A program made the position numbers and the translations under genes. This document shows, in pieces, positions 1 through 7,958 of a stretch of 24,070 nt of DNA. Numbering within the stretch: position 1 is the stretch's first letter; each line of letters starts with the position of its first letter. Source of the DNA: a virus; the IMG/VR virus record IMGVR_UViG_3300033146_000406, positions 1-24,070 of that record; one strand, 5' to 3'. A model generated the notes under the pieces. The model was not told the DNA's origin. It ran no database searches and saw only the letters and a program-made list of their open reading frames with translations.

Positions 1-455
1 TGAAATAAGACTGCGGCTAGGTGGGCAGCATCTACACTACTTAAGAACTTTCCTGATCCAGAAGAGGCTGGGACAAAAAGGCCTCCATCAGTTCCGATAG
101 TAGCAATATTATCTACGTCTGTAGAGATCTTTATGGGAGTATCATGCCAAACATTTCCATCGTACCACTGTACAATAGCCTGGTCCCCATCCCTAATAAC
201 TCTTGCTTGGATCTTACGATGCCAGTAATCTGGTAGCTCTGCCCAGTCCCCATTGGTAATCCCATTCTCTAAAGTATAAGCCATTCCAGTATCCAAGTCT
301 GTCACTACCATATTTGGATATCTAACGTACATCTCTATATCCTCTTTCTTTGCGTACTTGAGGAATGGGTAGGTAGCTAAGTCCCCTACAAAGTTCTTAA
401 TATCTAGCGGGGCTTGCAAGGCGGCCCACAAAGCTTCATTAAAAGGTATGGCCAT
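1..455 (-). CDS. tail fibre or adhesin, partial (runs off left edge)
   Basis: An ATG at 455, four bases after the adhesin stop, opens a frame of at least 151 codons that stays open to the window edge, so the C-terminus is missing. The sequence begins MAIPFNEALWAALQAPLDIK and continues with aromatic-rich strands (DWAELPDYWHRKIQARVIRD, QAIVQWYDGNVWHDTPIKIS). DVDNIATIGTDGGLFVPASS is a phrase like the start of trimeric fibre shafts. It is most likely a tail-fibre or receptor-binding protein. The function is inferred from position and style; receptor specificity cannot be told from this fragment. Confidence 0.7.
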   Translation of the reverse strand, partial: MAIPFNEALWAALQAPLDIKNFVGDLATYPFLKYAKKEDIEMYVRYPNMVVTDLDTGMAYTLENGITNGDWAELPDYWHRKIQARVIRDGDQAIVQWYDGNVWHDTPIKISTDVDNIATIGTDGGLFVPASSGSGKFLSSVDAAHLAAVLF

Positions 456-459
456 GTTT

Positions 460-1650
460 CTATTCTTTATATAGTTTCAAATCATTTTTAAAGTAGGATA
501 GGTAATTAGACATGTAGATTACATAGTCAACCCCTCCTACAGGGGTTAAACCAAGGATACGGGTTATAAAGTCTGCTCCTGTTCCTGAGAGTCCAGTACC
601 TATGTCACCTCTGTTTAGTGTATTTTGTACATCCTCCCATTTATTAAAATCCCCTGGGAAGGAAGCATCTGGGATAGCTACCCATAGGAACTGTCCTTCA
701 ATATTAGGTGGGAAAGTAAATTGGTTAGGGGAAGTAGGATATGAAGGTACTGCTGTGCCGGCCTGTATCTCAGCAGGAGTAGGAGGAGTACCACTAACAT
801 TCTTTCCATAGTAAGCGGGGTCTATTGCCTCCTTTGCCAGGATAGATATAGAATCCGTGTTATTTAAAGGATGGCTATCTATTCCGTCTCCCTGTATATG
901 CCCAGTATACTCCAAGAGATTCGAGGTATTTATTTGATACACTATCTCCAGTACCCTGTGTTGTCCTGCTGGGAAGTTTCCTACAGTCCATCTTTGGGTA
1001 ACTGGGTCAAAGACTCCAGAACCATTATCACTTACGTAAACCATCCCAGAAGGTGCAGGGAGACCTATGTATACTCCAGTATCCGGTAAGTTCCCATTGT
1101 TTCTTATCGAAACCGATACAGTTATTTGTGTTCCAACGTAAGGTGTGTAGCTATCTGCAGAGAGCTCTATAGTGAGGTCGATATAGTTAACGTCCAACCA
1201 GGGCTTAGTTAAGAACTCTCGTATATTTCCTGTGGAGTTTTTAAACCAAGGCCTATCATCCCAGATCCCTACATAATAAGTTCCAGAGGGGGGATTGGGA
1301 AGGTGTTCTGGGTCGATATCTACGCAAGTACAGAACCCAGCATCAGCTCCTGGGACTACTACCCACTGAGTCCCATCCCATACTAATAAGTCTTTTGGGT
1401 TAGCTGTTACTCCTCCGAAATTTACATATACCCCCAAGTCTATCGCTAACCACGTATCAAAAGTGTCAGGTGTACCGGGATCTGTAGCTAAATAAGCTAG
1501 GCCTTGTATCTGTCTTTGATGGAACGACGCTACAGGGGACATGTAAGACCTACCCCCTGTAAGGATTCTTATGTAATCTGTTAAGTCAGCTACTGGTTTT
1601 ACTGGTAGGGAATTTTCATATATATCCCCACTTGCATTCGGATTAGGCAT
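460..1650 (-). CDS. tail-associated adhesin with DUF11-like domain
   Basis: This is a 396-residue protein after the baseplate block, in the position of a tail fibre or adhesin. The N-terminal half is beta-rich (QIQGLAYLATDPGTPDTF, FDTWLAIDLGVYVNFGG). Residues about 155-270 match a DUF11-type immunoglobulin-like domain: IDLTIELSADSYTPYVGTQI, then TVSVSIRNNGNLPDTGVYIG and NFPAGQHRVLEIVYQINTS. Such domains are common in bacterial and phage surface proteins. The C-terminal part (about 320-396) includes EGQFLWVAIPDASFPGDF. Specific host binding is an inference; there is no visible enzymatic motif. Only 4 bp separate its stop from the next gene start. Confidence 0.6.
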   Translation of the reverse strand: MPNPNASGDIYENSLPVKPVADLTDYIRILTGGRSYMSPVASFHQRQIQGLAYLATDPGTPDTFDTWLAIDLGVYVNFGGVTANPKDLLVWDGTQWVVVPGADAGFCTCVDIDPEHLPNPPSGTYYVGIWDDRPWFKNSTGNIREFLTKPWLDVNYIDLTIELSADSYTPYVGTQITVSVSIRNNGNLPDTGVYIGLPAPSGMVYVSDNGSGVFDPVTQRWTVGNFPAGQHRVLEIVYQINTSNLLEYTGHIQGDGIDSHPLNNTDSISILAKEAIDPAYYGKNVSGTPPTPAEIQAGTAVPSYPTSPNQFTFPPNIEGQFLWVAIPDASFPGDFNKWEDVQNTLNRGDIGTGLSGTGADFITRILGLTPVGGVDYVIYMSNYLSYFKNDLKLYKE

Positions 1651-1657
1651 AGTTTTA

Positions 1658-2317
1658 TTATTTAAAAGCGATTAACCTTCCTCTGTCGGAAGTAATTATG
1701 TAAGCATCTTCGTTCACCAGATATGCTATGCTAGAGTTTATTGTTACTGACCTCCAGAAAATTGGAGCCATAGAGTTCAGAGCACCCACTACCCTATCTG
1801 GGAAGTCAGGGTCATTTAAAGCATCATGTGCAGGCTGGGTAAAAGGCATTAGCAAGATATCTACACTGATACACTTAGAACAACTTTGGTCATAGTAATA
1901 TATGTCATCATACTTTAACCCTGTATCGTATAGGATTTTGTCTGGGGAAGTGACTGTGATAGTTACATTAAACCCCCATATTCTGAAGAACCTTCTAAGC
2001 CCCTCTATCGTTCCCTTGTACCGATACATAGCTATACTATGGGCCAAGACCTTTCTGAATACTTGGTCATTGTCTAGTACCAAGAGTGGGGGTAATCCTA
2101 GAGCATAAGCAATGTAGTCCAGGTGTTCTCTCTTAGCTGTCTCTGGGAACACTGCCGTAAGCATATTCCTAATAGCTTCCTCGTCTACCTCCGACTCTTG
2201 TTGGAGTACTGATAGGAATCTTTGTAGTAGTCCTTCCTTATTAGCGTCCTTGTAAGTATCATAGTGATAGAAATACGCAGGTAAGGAGTCGAAGAAAAAT
2301 CTTTGTAGTCTACCCAT
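1658..2317 (-). CDS. tail protein I-like baseplate component (gpI-like)
   Basis: This protein of about 219 residues directly follows the gpJ-like gene and resembles P2 gpI-type baseplate proteins. It has helical HYDTYKDANKEGLLQRFLSV and EREHLDYIAYALGLPPLLV-like segments (here AKREHLDYIAYALGLPPLLV). The telling part is AMYRYKGTIEGLRRFFRIWGF near residues 95-115, where the family has a KGT-A-led helix and a Gly-Phe end. The C-terminal half is beta-rich and includes SCSKC. I prefer the ATG at 2317 (8 bp overlap with the previous gene, weak GAGA before it) over a TTG three codons further upstream. Such proteins usually attach the fibre network. Confidence 0.75.
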   Translation of the reverse strand: MGRLQRFFFDSLPAYFYHYDTYKDANKEGLLQRFLSVLQQESEVDEEAIRNMLTAVFPETAKREHLDYIAYALGLPPLLVLDNDQVFRKVLAHSIAMYRYKGTIEGLRRFFRIWGFNVTITVTSPDKILYDTGLKYDDIYYYDQSCSKCISVDILLMPFTQPAHDALNDPDFPDRVVGALNSMAPIFWRSVTINSSIAYLVNEDAYIITSDRGRLIAFK

Positions 2318-3998
2318 TGGTCTCAATTATTTCAAATTCGAAATCTCCAGGTCCTATAATAGGGATGGACATATCATTTAATACGATGTCTTTACTGTAG
2401 GCATAGCTAGCGAAGGTCCAGTAATCATTGTTAAGAAGGTTCGAGGGGATAGATGGAATATATATACTTATTATCCCCTCTATTGTATACTGTATTCCTA
2501 CGTGTACCTCCTGGACTAAGATTCCCTCTTTATATAACATAAACTTAGATGATACGCTATCGAAATAAAGTTTCCATCTAAAGGTTGTTGTGGATCCTGG
2601 TAGGATCTCTATAGTATATGGAAGATCAATCAATAGGTTGCTAGGTCTCAGGTAAGGTACTGCCGAGAAGTGGTCCAGGACTAAGTAGTCTACCTCAGGG
2701 AGGTTATCTACAGTGGCTATGATGTCTGATTGCCTAACATCTTGGTTAGCTTGGGATCTGTATGGTGAATACAGGTCTAGTAAGGCAGCTTCAGCTGCGG
2801 CTTTGATAGTGGTGTTAGATACTCTATATTTCCCTTTAATGGTCATCTTTCCCTTTACATGTGTTTCACCAGATGGTAAAACCTGGAGAGCTAGCCCAGC
2901 TACTGACCGCCTCTCTACGAAGGCTTTTACTTCACTTAGGAAAGCAAGTGTAGGATTACCTCCTCCTTCTGCTACTACAAAAAGCATAACCCCTAGCCCA
3001 CAGTCAAATGCGATGTTAGCACCTCGAACCCCAGGGGCCAGTAAAGTAATATCCAAGTAATCTTGAGTAGAGACTGCTCTATACAGGGTTCTTAAAGATA
3101 AGGGTATTGCTTTTCTCAAGTCTTCGATTCCCTCTATTGCCTTACCCCCATATCCCGAATTGGGGTTAGTGTAGGAATAATCTGCTATGGGATGAGGCTT
3201 AGGTAAGCTTCCATCTAAGGTGATTATAGAATCTGGAGGGACATTCCCTAATGGTCCACCTGTGGTTTGGTAACTGATAGATATGGGAGCCCCTATCATG
3301 GGTACTTTCCCGGTAGTTCCATCCCCAAACTCCAAATAAATCTTTCCGTCTAAGTGCATCCTTACCTGGAAGTCTTCGCTATCAGGGGTAGAGAACCCTA
3401 GGTCATCTACTCTTTGCCAATAGTCATTTCCTACTTTCACATCTAAAGAGCCTTCTGCATAACTGTCCTCCAGTGCATATCGCATGTTCAATGAGCCATC
3501 TGATACTCCCAAGTTTTTGTCCAATACAGTGGAGAATTGTTTTACTTCTACCATCAGTGTCTTGTAGTCTTTTCGGAAAGTAACTTCATATACAGTGTGC
3601 CATTCCTGGCCTTCTCTATCCGTAAAAGTGGTTCCTACTGGGATTACAATATCCTGAGGGACTGCTACTGGGTTGTCGTCCTGGTCAAGAGCCGTGATCA
3701 ACATAGAAGCAAAAGCAGAAGTTCTAGCCTTCCCATTGTAGTTTGCTGCGTAGGCTAAAGTTAAGACACTAGAGAATCTCTGGGCCATAGGGAGGAAGAG
3801 CTCCCTAATGTTTACATCGATGTTATAGTTTAAGAGTTCGCTTACCCCAGCAAAAATATCCACTAAGACTATCAAGAGGTTTGACTGGGACTTGTCTGTT
3901 AGCTCGGGAACAGCTACACCAAGGTTCTTCAACACGGAAGCTTTTATTGTCCTAGCTGCCCTGTCTACGTAACTGACCCAGTTTGTGGTTATTTTCAT
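2310..3998 (-). CDS. baseplate wedge protein (gpJ/gp6-like)
   Basis: This 562-residue protein resembles the baseplate J family (P2 gpJ, T4 gp6), which forms the ring of wedges. The helical N-terminus ends in ANYNGKARTSAF. It has DIVIPVGTTFTDREGQEW, the family's typical strand and loop near 115-135. The later core has LYRAVSTQDYLDITLLAPGV, then RGANIAFDCGLGVMLFV and ETHVKGKMTIKGKYRV. Next is DIIATVDNLPEVDYLVL. A C-terminal region of about 110 residues beyond the core is beta-rich (FRWKLYFDSVSSKFMLYKEG). The order gp25-gpJ-gpI is the P2-like baseplate block. Confidence 0.82.
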   Translation of the reverse strand: MKITTNWVSYVDRAARTIKASVLKNLGVAVPELTDKSQSNLLIVLVDIFAGVSELLNYNIDVNIRELFLPMAQRFSSVLTLAYAANYNGKARTSAFASMLITALDQDDNPVAVPQDIVIPVGTTFTDREGQEWHTVYEVTFRKDYKTLMVEVKQFSTVLDKNLGVSDGSLNMRYALEDSYAEGSLDVKVGNDYWQRVDDLGFSTPDSEDFQVRMHLDGKIYLEFGDGTTGKVPMIGAPISISYQTTGGPLGNVPPDSIITLDGSLPKPHPIADYSYTNPNSGYGGKAIEGIEDLRKAIPLSLRTLYRAVSTQDYLDITLLAPGVRGANIAFDCGLGVMLFVVAEGGGNPTLAFLSEVKAFVERRSVAGLALQVLPSGETHVKGKMTIKGKYRVSNTTIKAAAEAALLDLYSPYRSQANQDVRQSDIIATVDNLPEVDYLVLDHFSAVPYLRPSNLLIDLPYTIEILPGSTTTFRWKLYFDSVSSKFMLYKEGILVQEVHVGIQYTIEGIISIYIPSIPSNLLNNDYWTFASYAYSKDIVLNDMSIPIIGPGDFEFEIIETNG

Positions 3999-4354
3999 AA
4001 TGTTTCTGTTAAAGTGTAAGGTGAATCGTTTGATACTATGGTACCCGTAATGGTTATACTAAGCTTCCCACTCTCAGAGGCTGTTATAGCTATATCCTCA
4101 ATTAATAGCCTCCTTTCCCACATAGAGAAAGCTTGTCTAAGATACATCTGGATAGCGGTTAGCCTTTCTACAGAACTGGGCTTACCCAGCATTGCTTTGA
4201 GAGGAGTTCCAAAATAGTTCTCAAAGTTCCTGGTCCCAATAGCCCAAGATAGGATAATGCGTACAGAGGAGTCAATGCTATCCACTAGAGAGGGTTTAAT
4301 AGGGGTACCCGCCTCTAAAACTAAGGGAAAGTATAAACCATATTGGTTGTCCAT
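3995..4354 (-). CDS. baseplate wedge protein (gp25-like, GPW/gp25 family)
   Basis: This 119-residue protein matches the GPW/gp25 wedge family. The signature lies in SVRIILSWAIGTRNFENYFG, near residues 30-50, followed by TPLKAMLGKPSS. Towards the C-terminus come AFSMWERRLLIEDIAI and GKLSITITGTI. These proteins sit at the inner baseplate and link the wedge to the sheath. Despite the family's lysozyme-like name, no hydrolase function should be assumed. It starts after the 168-bp gap and its stop overlaps the gpJ-like start by 4 bp (ATGA). Confidence 0.85.
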   Translation of the reverse strand: MDNQYGLYFPLVLEAGTPIKPSLVDSIDSSVRIILSWAIGTRNFENYFGTPLKAMLGKPSSVERLTAIQMYLRQAFSMWERRLLIEDIAITASESGKLSITITGTIVSNDSPYTLTETL

Positions 4355-4522
4355 TTATAATAAGTAGTTGTTTACTCGTTCTTTTTTAGGAAATATTACT
4401 TCCTAGTTAACTATTAAAATTGCATATATAATATATGTATCCTGTTTGCTTTTGGCGATGCCTTAGGCTTCCTCTAAGCTACTTAAGTTGCACACTAATA
4501 AAAATATATGCTAGTAGAATGC
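4355..4522 (-). other. 168-bp intergenic region with inverted repeats
   Basis: This is the longest gap between genes in the window. It holds a 15-base perfect inverted repeat with a one-base centre (CATATAT A ATATATG, 4423-4437), a TAGGAA/TTCCTA hairpin (stem of six, 4387-4405), and a GCCTTAGGC-like element near 4460. It could hold an operator or promoter for the distal baseplate and fibre genes. I see no -35/-10 pair, Bacteroidota-type -33/-7 pair or T-run terminator convincing enough to name. Confidence 0.4.
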
Positions 4523-5254
4523 TTAAGTATACTTGGTTATGTTATTTTCGATATCCTGCTTGAGTTTTGCTAGAGGAACAGCAGTAGCAGGATTCTGAAA
4601 AGGCACCTGATTCTTGTGTGAACCAGGATCTACGATGATAGTCTTAGACCAATTATCTATGAGGTCTAGGAGGTCCTTTAAAATAGCCTGGGTGTCTTCA
4701 GCTTTGGGTAAGTGGTGTAACTCTTGCTTCCCTGCCTCAATAGCTTTCTCAGATAGTTTAAGTTTCACCCCGTGGCTTGTCTCTAAGGTTAGCTCGTCGT
4801 TTGTAAAGAAAAACTTAGTCCCCTTGGGAGTCTGTAGTAAAATAGTTTCCTCCTCGTCAGCCTCGCCTTCCTTAAAGATTACCTTAGATCCTTTAGGAGT
4901 TACAAATCCAATAACATTCTCTTCTTTAAATTCCTCAGGGATTTGGTCTACCTGGAAGTTTGAGAAACTCCAGAGAGGGTAACTAGGATTCCCATGGCGA
5001 AAAGTTATTATCACTTGGTCTCCCTTTTTAGGTAGAAGGTGGGACCCATACCCGGGACCTGAGTATTGATTGCGAGGTAGAGCTGCAACGGCGGGGCTCT
5101 TCTTCCCAAGTACCTCTGGGATAATAACAGATATCCTGTCTACTTGGTGAGGGTCCTTAGTATCTACTACATACCCATAATAAGTAGAGTAAAAAAGGCC
5201 GAACCGTTCTAGGCCGTATGTAATAATGTGTTGTACAACCTCAAGTATATCCAT
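4523..5254 (-). CDS. baseplate spike protein (gpV/gp5-like)
   Basis: The protein has an OB-fold N-terminal domain like T4 gp5 and P2 gpV. After a short helical start, FYSTYYGYVVDTKDPHQVDR and ISVIIPEVLG are followed by GPGYGSHLLPKKGDQVIITF and GNPSYPLW. A beta-prism-like repeating region follows (VTPKGSKVIFKEG, LLQTPKGTKFFFTNDEL, LTLETSHGVKLKLS), then an alpha tail of about 60 residues. It should form the trimeric tail needle at the hub tip. I prefer the ATG at 5254, which overlaps the hub stop as TGATG, giving 243 residues, over a TTG start 63 bases upstream. No lysozyme domain is visible. Confidence 0.8.
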   Translation of the reverse strand: MDILEVVQHIITYGLERFGLFYSTYYGYVVDTKDPHQVDRISVIIPEVLGKKSPAVAALPRNQYSGPGYGSHLLPKKGDQVIITFRHGNPSYPLWSFSNFQVDQIPEEFKEENVIGFVTPKGSKVIFKEGEADEEETILLQTPKGTKFFFTNDELTLETSHGVKLKLSEKAIEAGKQELHHLPKAEDTQAILKDLLDLIDNWSKTIIVDPGSHKNQVPFQNPATAVPLAKLKQDIENNITKYT

Positions 5255-7047
5255 CACTTTTTCTGTAAAATATCGTAGTCCGCTTTGCGTAGCCAGTCTT
5301 GTCCTAACATAATCCAAGCCTTGTGACTCTGTATGAAAGGGTTGTCTAAGTATTTGTAAGCGGGGTCGTAAGTGTCGTAAAGGTTAAAGGCTTCAGCTAC
5401 CTCTTGCTTGGTGTCAGTATCCTTAAGGAGTTGTTGGATACTACCCGTCTTAGATACAACCTCTTCCTCTATCACTTGGCTAATAGAGTCAGGGATAAGC
5501 CCCCCAAGTAAAGATACGAAGTACCCTGAGGGAGATATTTTATGGGCTATTTTTAAGGCCAAGTAATCCCCATTTAGCTCTGCTATATTTTCACGTACTG
5601 AAAAGTTGAAGTCTCCTCGTAAAGCTGGGTTTCCTTCTAGCTTAATAGTTACTCCCGTTGCTTTATAGATCGCCTCCATTCTCTCTTGGACTATTTCCCC
5701 CAAGCTTAAATCTAACCTCTTAGGAGTAGCCTTAAAAGTAATAGCAGCATCACTACCTTCAATGCCTATATCTTCCGCAGAAAAGGGGATACCCCTCTCT
5801 CGGTATAGGTCAGAAAGCCCCATTGCTAAAACCTTTGGGTCATCTTTTTTATTAAAATTGTAGCTCTGGATATCCTCAATAAGGATTTTGGACTTCTGTT
5901 TATCATTCTTTTTTTTAGCTTCATCTACCTGAACCTGCTTCATAAAAGCTTCCTTAGTAGTTTTACTCAAGGCCCGGAAGGTCTTAGCGTCTGTCTCTGG
6001 GTCTACCACTAGAAACCCATACTGTCCGTCTTTATATATTATGGGTACCTTCTCGAAGTCCTTACCATGTTGGGCAAAGTTAATAGAGTACCCCTCATGA
6101 ATCCCCGAGGTAGCTACATTCACTGCACCGGTTATGGGGTCCACTTGGAGAGTCTCAGTAAACTCAGTGGCTAATTTTTTAGGAAGTTCTTTGTACACTA
6201 GGCTGATAGCACTGCTAGGAACAAACGTAAAGGCTGAAGGCCTTTCTCGGATACCTGAAGTAATGATTACTTTCCTGTCCCTAGTACCGATAAGCCTAAC
6301 CCCAGCCTCTTGTAGGAGAACTTTAGAGACTAGCTTTTGTAGGCCCTCGTTCATGTGTGCTCGAGTCTTACGGGTTATACGTTTTTCAGTCCTGTATATG
6401 ATTGTCTTAGAATTGGCGGACATCATTACTTCCCTGTACTCCGTACAAGGCTCTATGTCGTCTGGAACCTCTCCCTCTTCCAATTTCTCTAGCCAGTCCT
6501 TTGCGTCTTTCCATGCAGCCTCACTAGCGTCATTGAGGAACTTCTCGTAAAAGGTTTTCTTTTTAGTAGTGGGGTTAAAGTATTCATAGATCATTTTACC
6601 TGCAGTCCTATCGTAGTAGGTAGCTACATAGGGGAAGTTTTTCTCAAGCAAAGCTTGTTCAGTATCAATAGCTTTGGGAGGACTCTTAGTCTCCATTGCT
6701 GCTACGTCTATGCAAAGGACTTTAATGGTAGTTCCTCTAGCCCCTGTAGTAACTAAGAGTTTGTCGATAGCGACCTCTTGCTCTGCCCAATACTCTTTAG
6801 ATAGGCCACTGTAACCCCAGCGAAGTAGGAGGGTACTGCCCCGTTTAAAAGGGGCTATGGATATGGCAGTAGAGGGGATGTGTAAAGTAAAGGAAGCAGA
6901 GTCTGCTCCTTGTATGTTGTATTCGTAAGAGAAGTCTACTAAGTACTCCCTAGCTACGCTAACTCCAGCATAAGTAAGAAGCTGTACGTAAGCTTCCTCA
7001 CCCTGTAAGGCTGACCTAAGGATTTCTACTTGGGGTAACTTAACCAT
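5254..7047 (-). CDS. baseplate hub protein (gpD/gp27-like)
   Basis: This 597-residue protein resembles phage late control gene D / T4 gp27-type hubs, which form the ring joining tube and spike. Its N-terminus has VSVAREYLVDFSYEYNIQGA followed by DSASFTLHIPS and GSTLLLRWGYSG. The middle has RDRKVIITSGIRERPSAF, and the C-terminal part NPALRGDFNFSVRENIAELN. It is clearly longer than typical hubs of about 350 residues. A Lys/Glu-rich insertion lies near 125-230, another charged segment near 330-420, and a C-terminal extension near 525-597. It lies between the LysM gene (8 bp overlap) and the spike gene (TGATG overlap), consistent with a hub-spike assembly order. Confidence 0.78.
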   Translation of the reverse strand: MVKLPQVEILRSALQGEEAYVQLLTYAGVSVAREYLVDFSYEYNIQGADSASFTLHIPSTAISIAPFKRGSTLLLRWGYSGLSKEYWAEQEVAIDKLLVTTGARGTTIKVLCIDVAAMETKSPPKAIDTEQALLEKNFPYVATYYDRTAGKMIYEYFNPTTKKKTFYEKFLNDASEAAWKDAKDWLEKLEEGEVPDDIEPCTEYREVMMSANSKTIIYRTEKRITRKTRAHMNEGLQKLVSKVLLQEAGVRLIGTRDRKVIITSGIRERPSAFTFVPSSAISLVYKELPKKLATEFTETLQVDPITGAVNVATSGIHEGYSINFAQHGKDFEKVPIIYKDGQYGFLVVDPETDAKTFRALSKTTKEAFMKQVQVDEAKKKNDKQKSKILIEDIQSYNFNKKDDPKVLAMGLSDLYRERGIPFSAEDIGIEGSDAAITFKATPKRLDLSLGEIVQERMEAIYKATGVTIKLEGNPALRGDFNFSVRENIAELNGDYLALKIAHKISPSGYFVSLLGGLIPDSISQVIEEEVVSKTGSIQQLLKDTDTKQEVAEAFNLYDTYDPAYKYLDNPFIQSHKAWIMLGQDWLRKADYDILQKK

Positions 7048-7294
7048 ATTTAGGAAGATTTATGATAGCCCCTGGGGTTAGTACTACCAAGTCAGTTAAC
7101 TGAAGGTTAAGCTGGGCGATATCATACCATTTATTAGTGTCTTTGAATTCTTTGTTCGCTATAGAGAACAAAGTGTCTCCATGCTTTACCCTATACTCTA
7201 GTACCCCTGTAATCAACTGGGATAGTTGAAAAATGGGTTGTAGGGTAAGAGTCCTATCTTCGTTCTGTACTACGTAAGCTTTTTCGTATATCAT
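7040..7294 (-). CDS. LysM-domain baseplate protein
   Basis: This is an 84-residue protein with a LysM fold at its C-terminal half: YRVKHGDTLFSIANKEF, then NKWYDIAQLN and LVVLTPGAIINLP. The ATG at 7294 overlaps the previous TGA as ATGA and has AAGGAG at 7308-7303 with an 8-base spacer. I prefer it to a longer upstream frame opened by a TTG at 7312. LysM modules in baseplates bind the tube or hub side rather than acting as enzymes. The 3' end overlaps the hub gene by 8 bp. Confidence 0.85.
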   Translation of the reverse strand: MIYEKAYVVQNEDRTLTLQPIFQLSQLITGVLEYRVKHGDTLFSIANKEFKDTNKWYDIAQLNLQLTDLVVLTPGAIINLPKYG

Positions 7295-7956
7295 GCCATT
7301 ATCTCCTTCCAAGTTAAAGAATGGGAAGTGATCCTTTTTAAAGTTACAACCTGCTTTCCATAAGTAGGGTAAAAACCACCCAGGTTACGTAGTCGGTAAT
7401 ACTCATTGGGGGCGATATGATTCTTAGAAAAGTGGGATAGTTTATAAGGAGCAGATACCACTATAAAGAAATGTTTGTCGAACAAGGAATTTCCGGTACC
7501 CCACTTGATATACACTATGGGAGGCCTCTTCCCATACCCATCCGCTTTAGTCAAAGCTTCTATTGCCCTACACTTGTTTATGACGGTGTCTCTGGAAAAG
7601 TGGTACCAGTCTATCTCAAAGGATAGAGAGTCTTCACTACCTCCGTAATGGTACTTAGGATTATTCCGCCCAAGCAGTTTAATAGCGGGAAAGGAACTTG
7701 TAACCTTGTAGTCTAACTCTGTAGGAATGAAGTCCAAGATAACGTGGGGCTCTGCTCCAATTTCAGCAGCTTTAAAGGGGTCCACAATATATATTTTTAT
7801 AGCTTTCTGAAACTTCTCAAAAGATGAGGCTATGGAAAGCCCTTGGGGTTGTGGGCCTTCTACTCCGGCTATGCTTTCGTAACCACGTTGTCTAGGAATG
7901 TTCCTATGTAAGGAAAGCCCCTTTGTTGATTTCTTATGTACTAAATATCCTTCCAT
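7291..7956 (-). CDS. CIS-tube-type baseplate hub adaptor
   Basis: This 221-residue protein contains the N-terminal CIS-tube domain found in Afp7/Pvc7-like proteins. HVILDFIPTELDYKVTSSFP is followed by the glycine pair in YHYGGSEDSLSFEIDWYHFS, and then the strand-rich end VVTLKRITSHSLTWKEI. In contractile injection systems this domain connects the tube to the central hub. The basic N-terminal 60 residues look disordered. The stop codon TGA overlaps the ATG of the LysM gene by 4 bp. In Afp7-type proteins a LysM domain usually follows in the same chain; here it is on the next gene, implying the two products work together. Confidence 0.75.
   Translation of the reverse strand: MEGYLVHKKSTKGLSLHRNIPRQRGYESIAGVEGPQPQGLSIASSFEKFQKAIKIYIVDPFKAAEIGAEPHVILDFIPTELDYKVTSSFPAIKLLGRNNPKYHYGGSEDSLSFEIDWYHFSRDTVINKCRAIEALTKADGYGKRPPIVYIKWGTGNSLFDKHFFIVVSAPYKLSHFSKNHIAPNEYYRLRNLGGFYPTYGKQVVTLKRITSHSLTWKEIMA
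7303..7308 (-). promoter_or_regulatory. Shine-Dalgarno for the LysM gene
   Basis: AAGGAG on the minus strand lies 8 bases before the ATG at 7294 and decides that start over the TTG at 7312. It sits inside the upstream coding sequence (Trp-Lys-Glu-Ile), so it may partly be coincidental. It is the only clear Shine-Dalgarno motif I found in the window. Confidence 0.55.
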
Positions 7957-7958
7957 GT

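Noticed and set aside
4387-4405. TAGGAA/TTCCTA hairpin as an intrinsic terminator
   Set aside because: On the minus strand it is followed by an A-run, not a T-run, and on the plus strand by mixed sequence.
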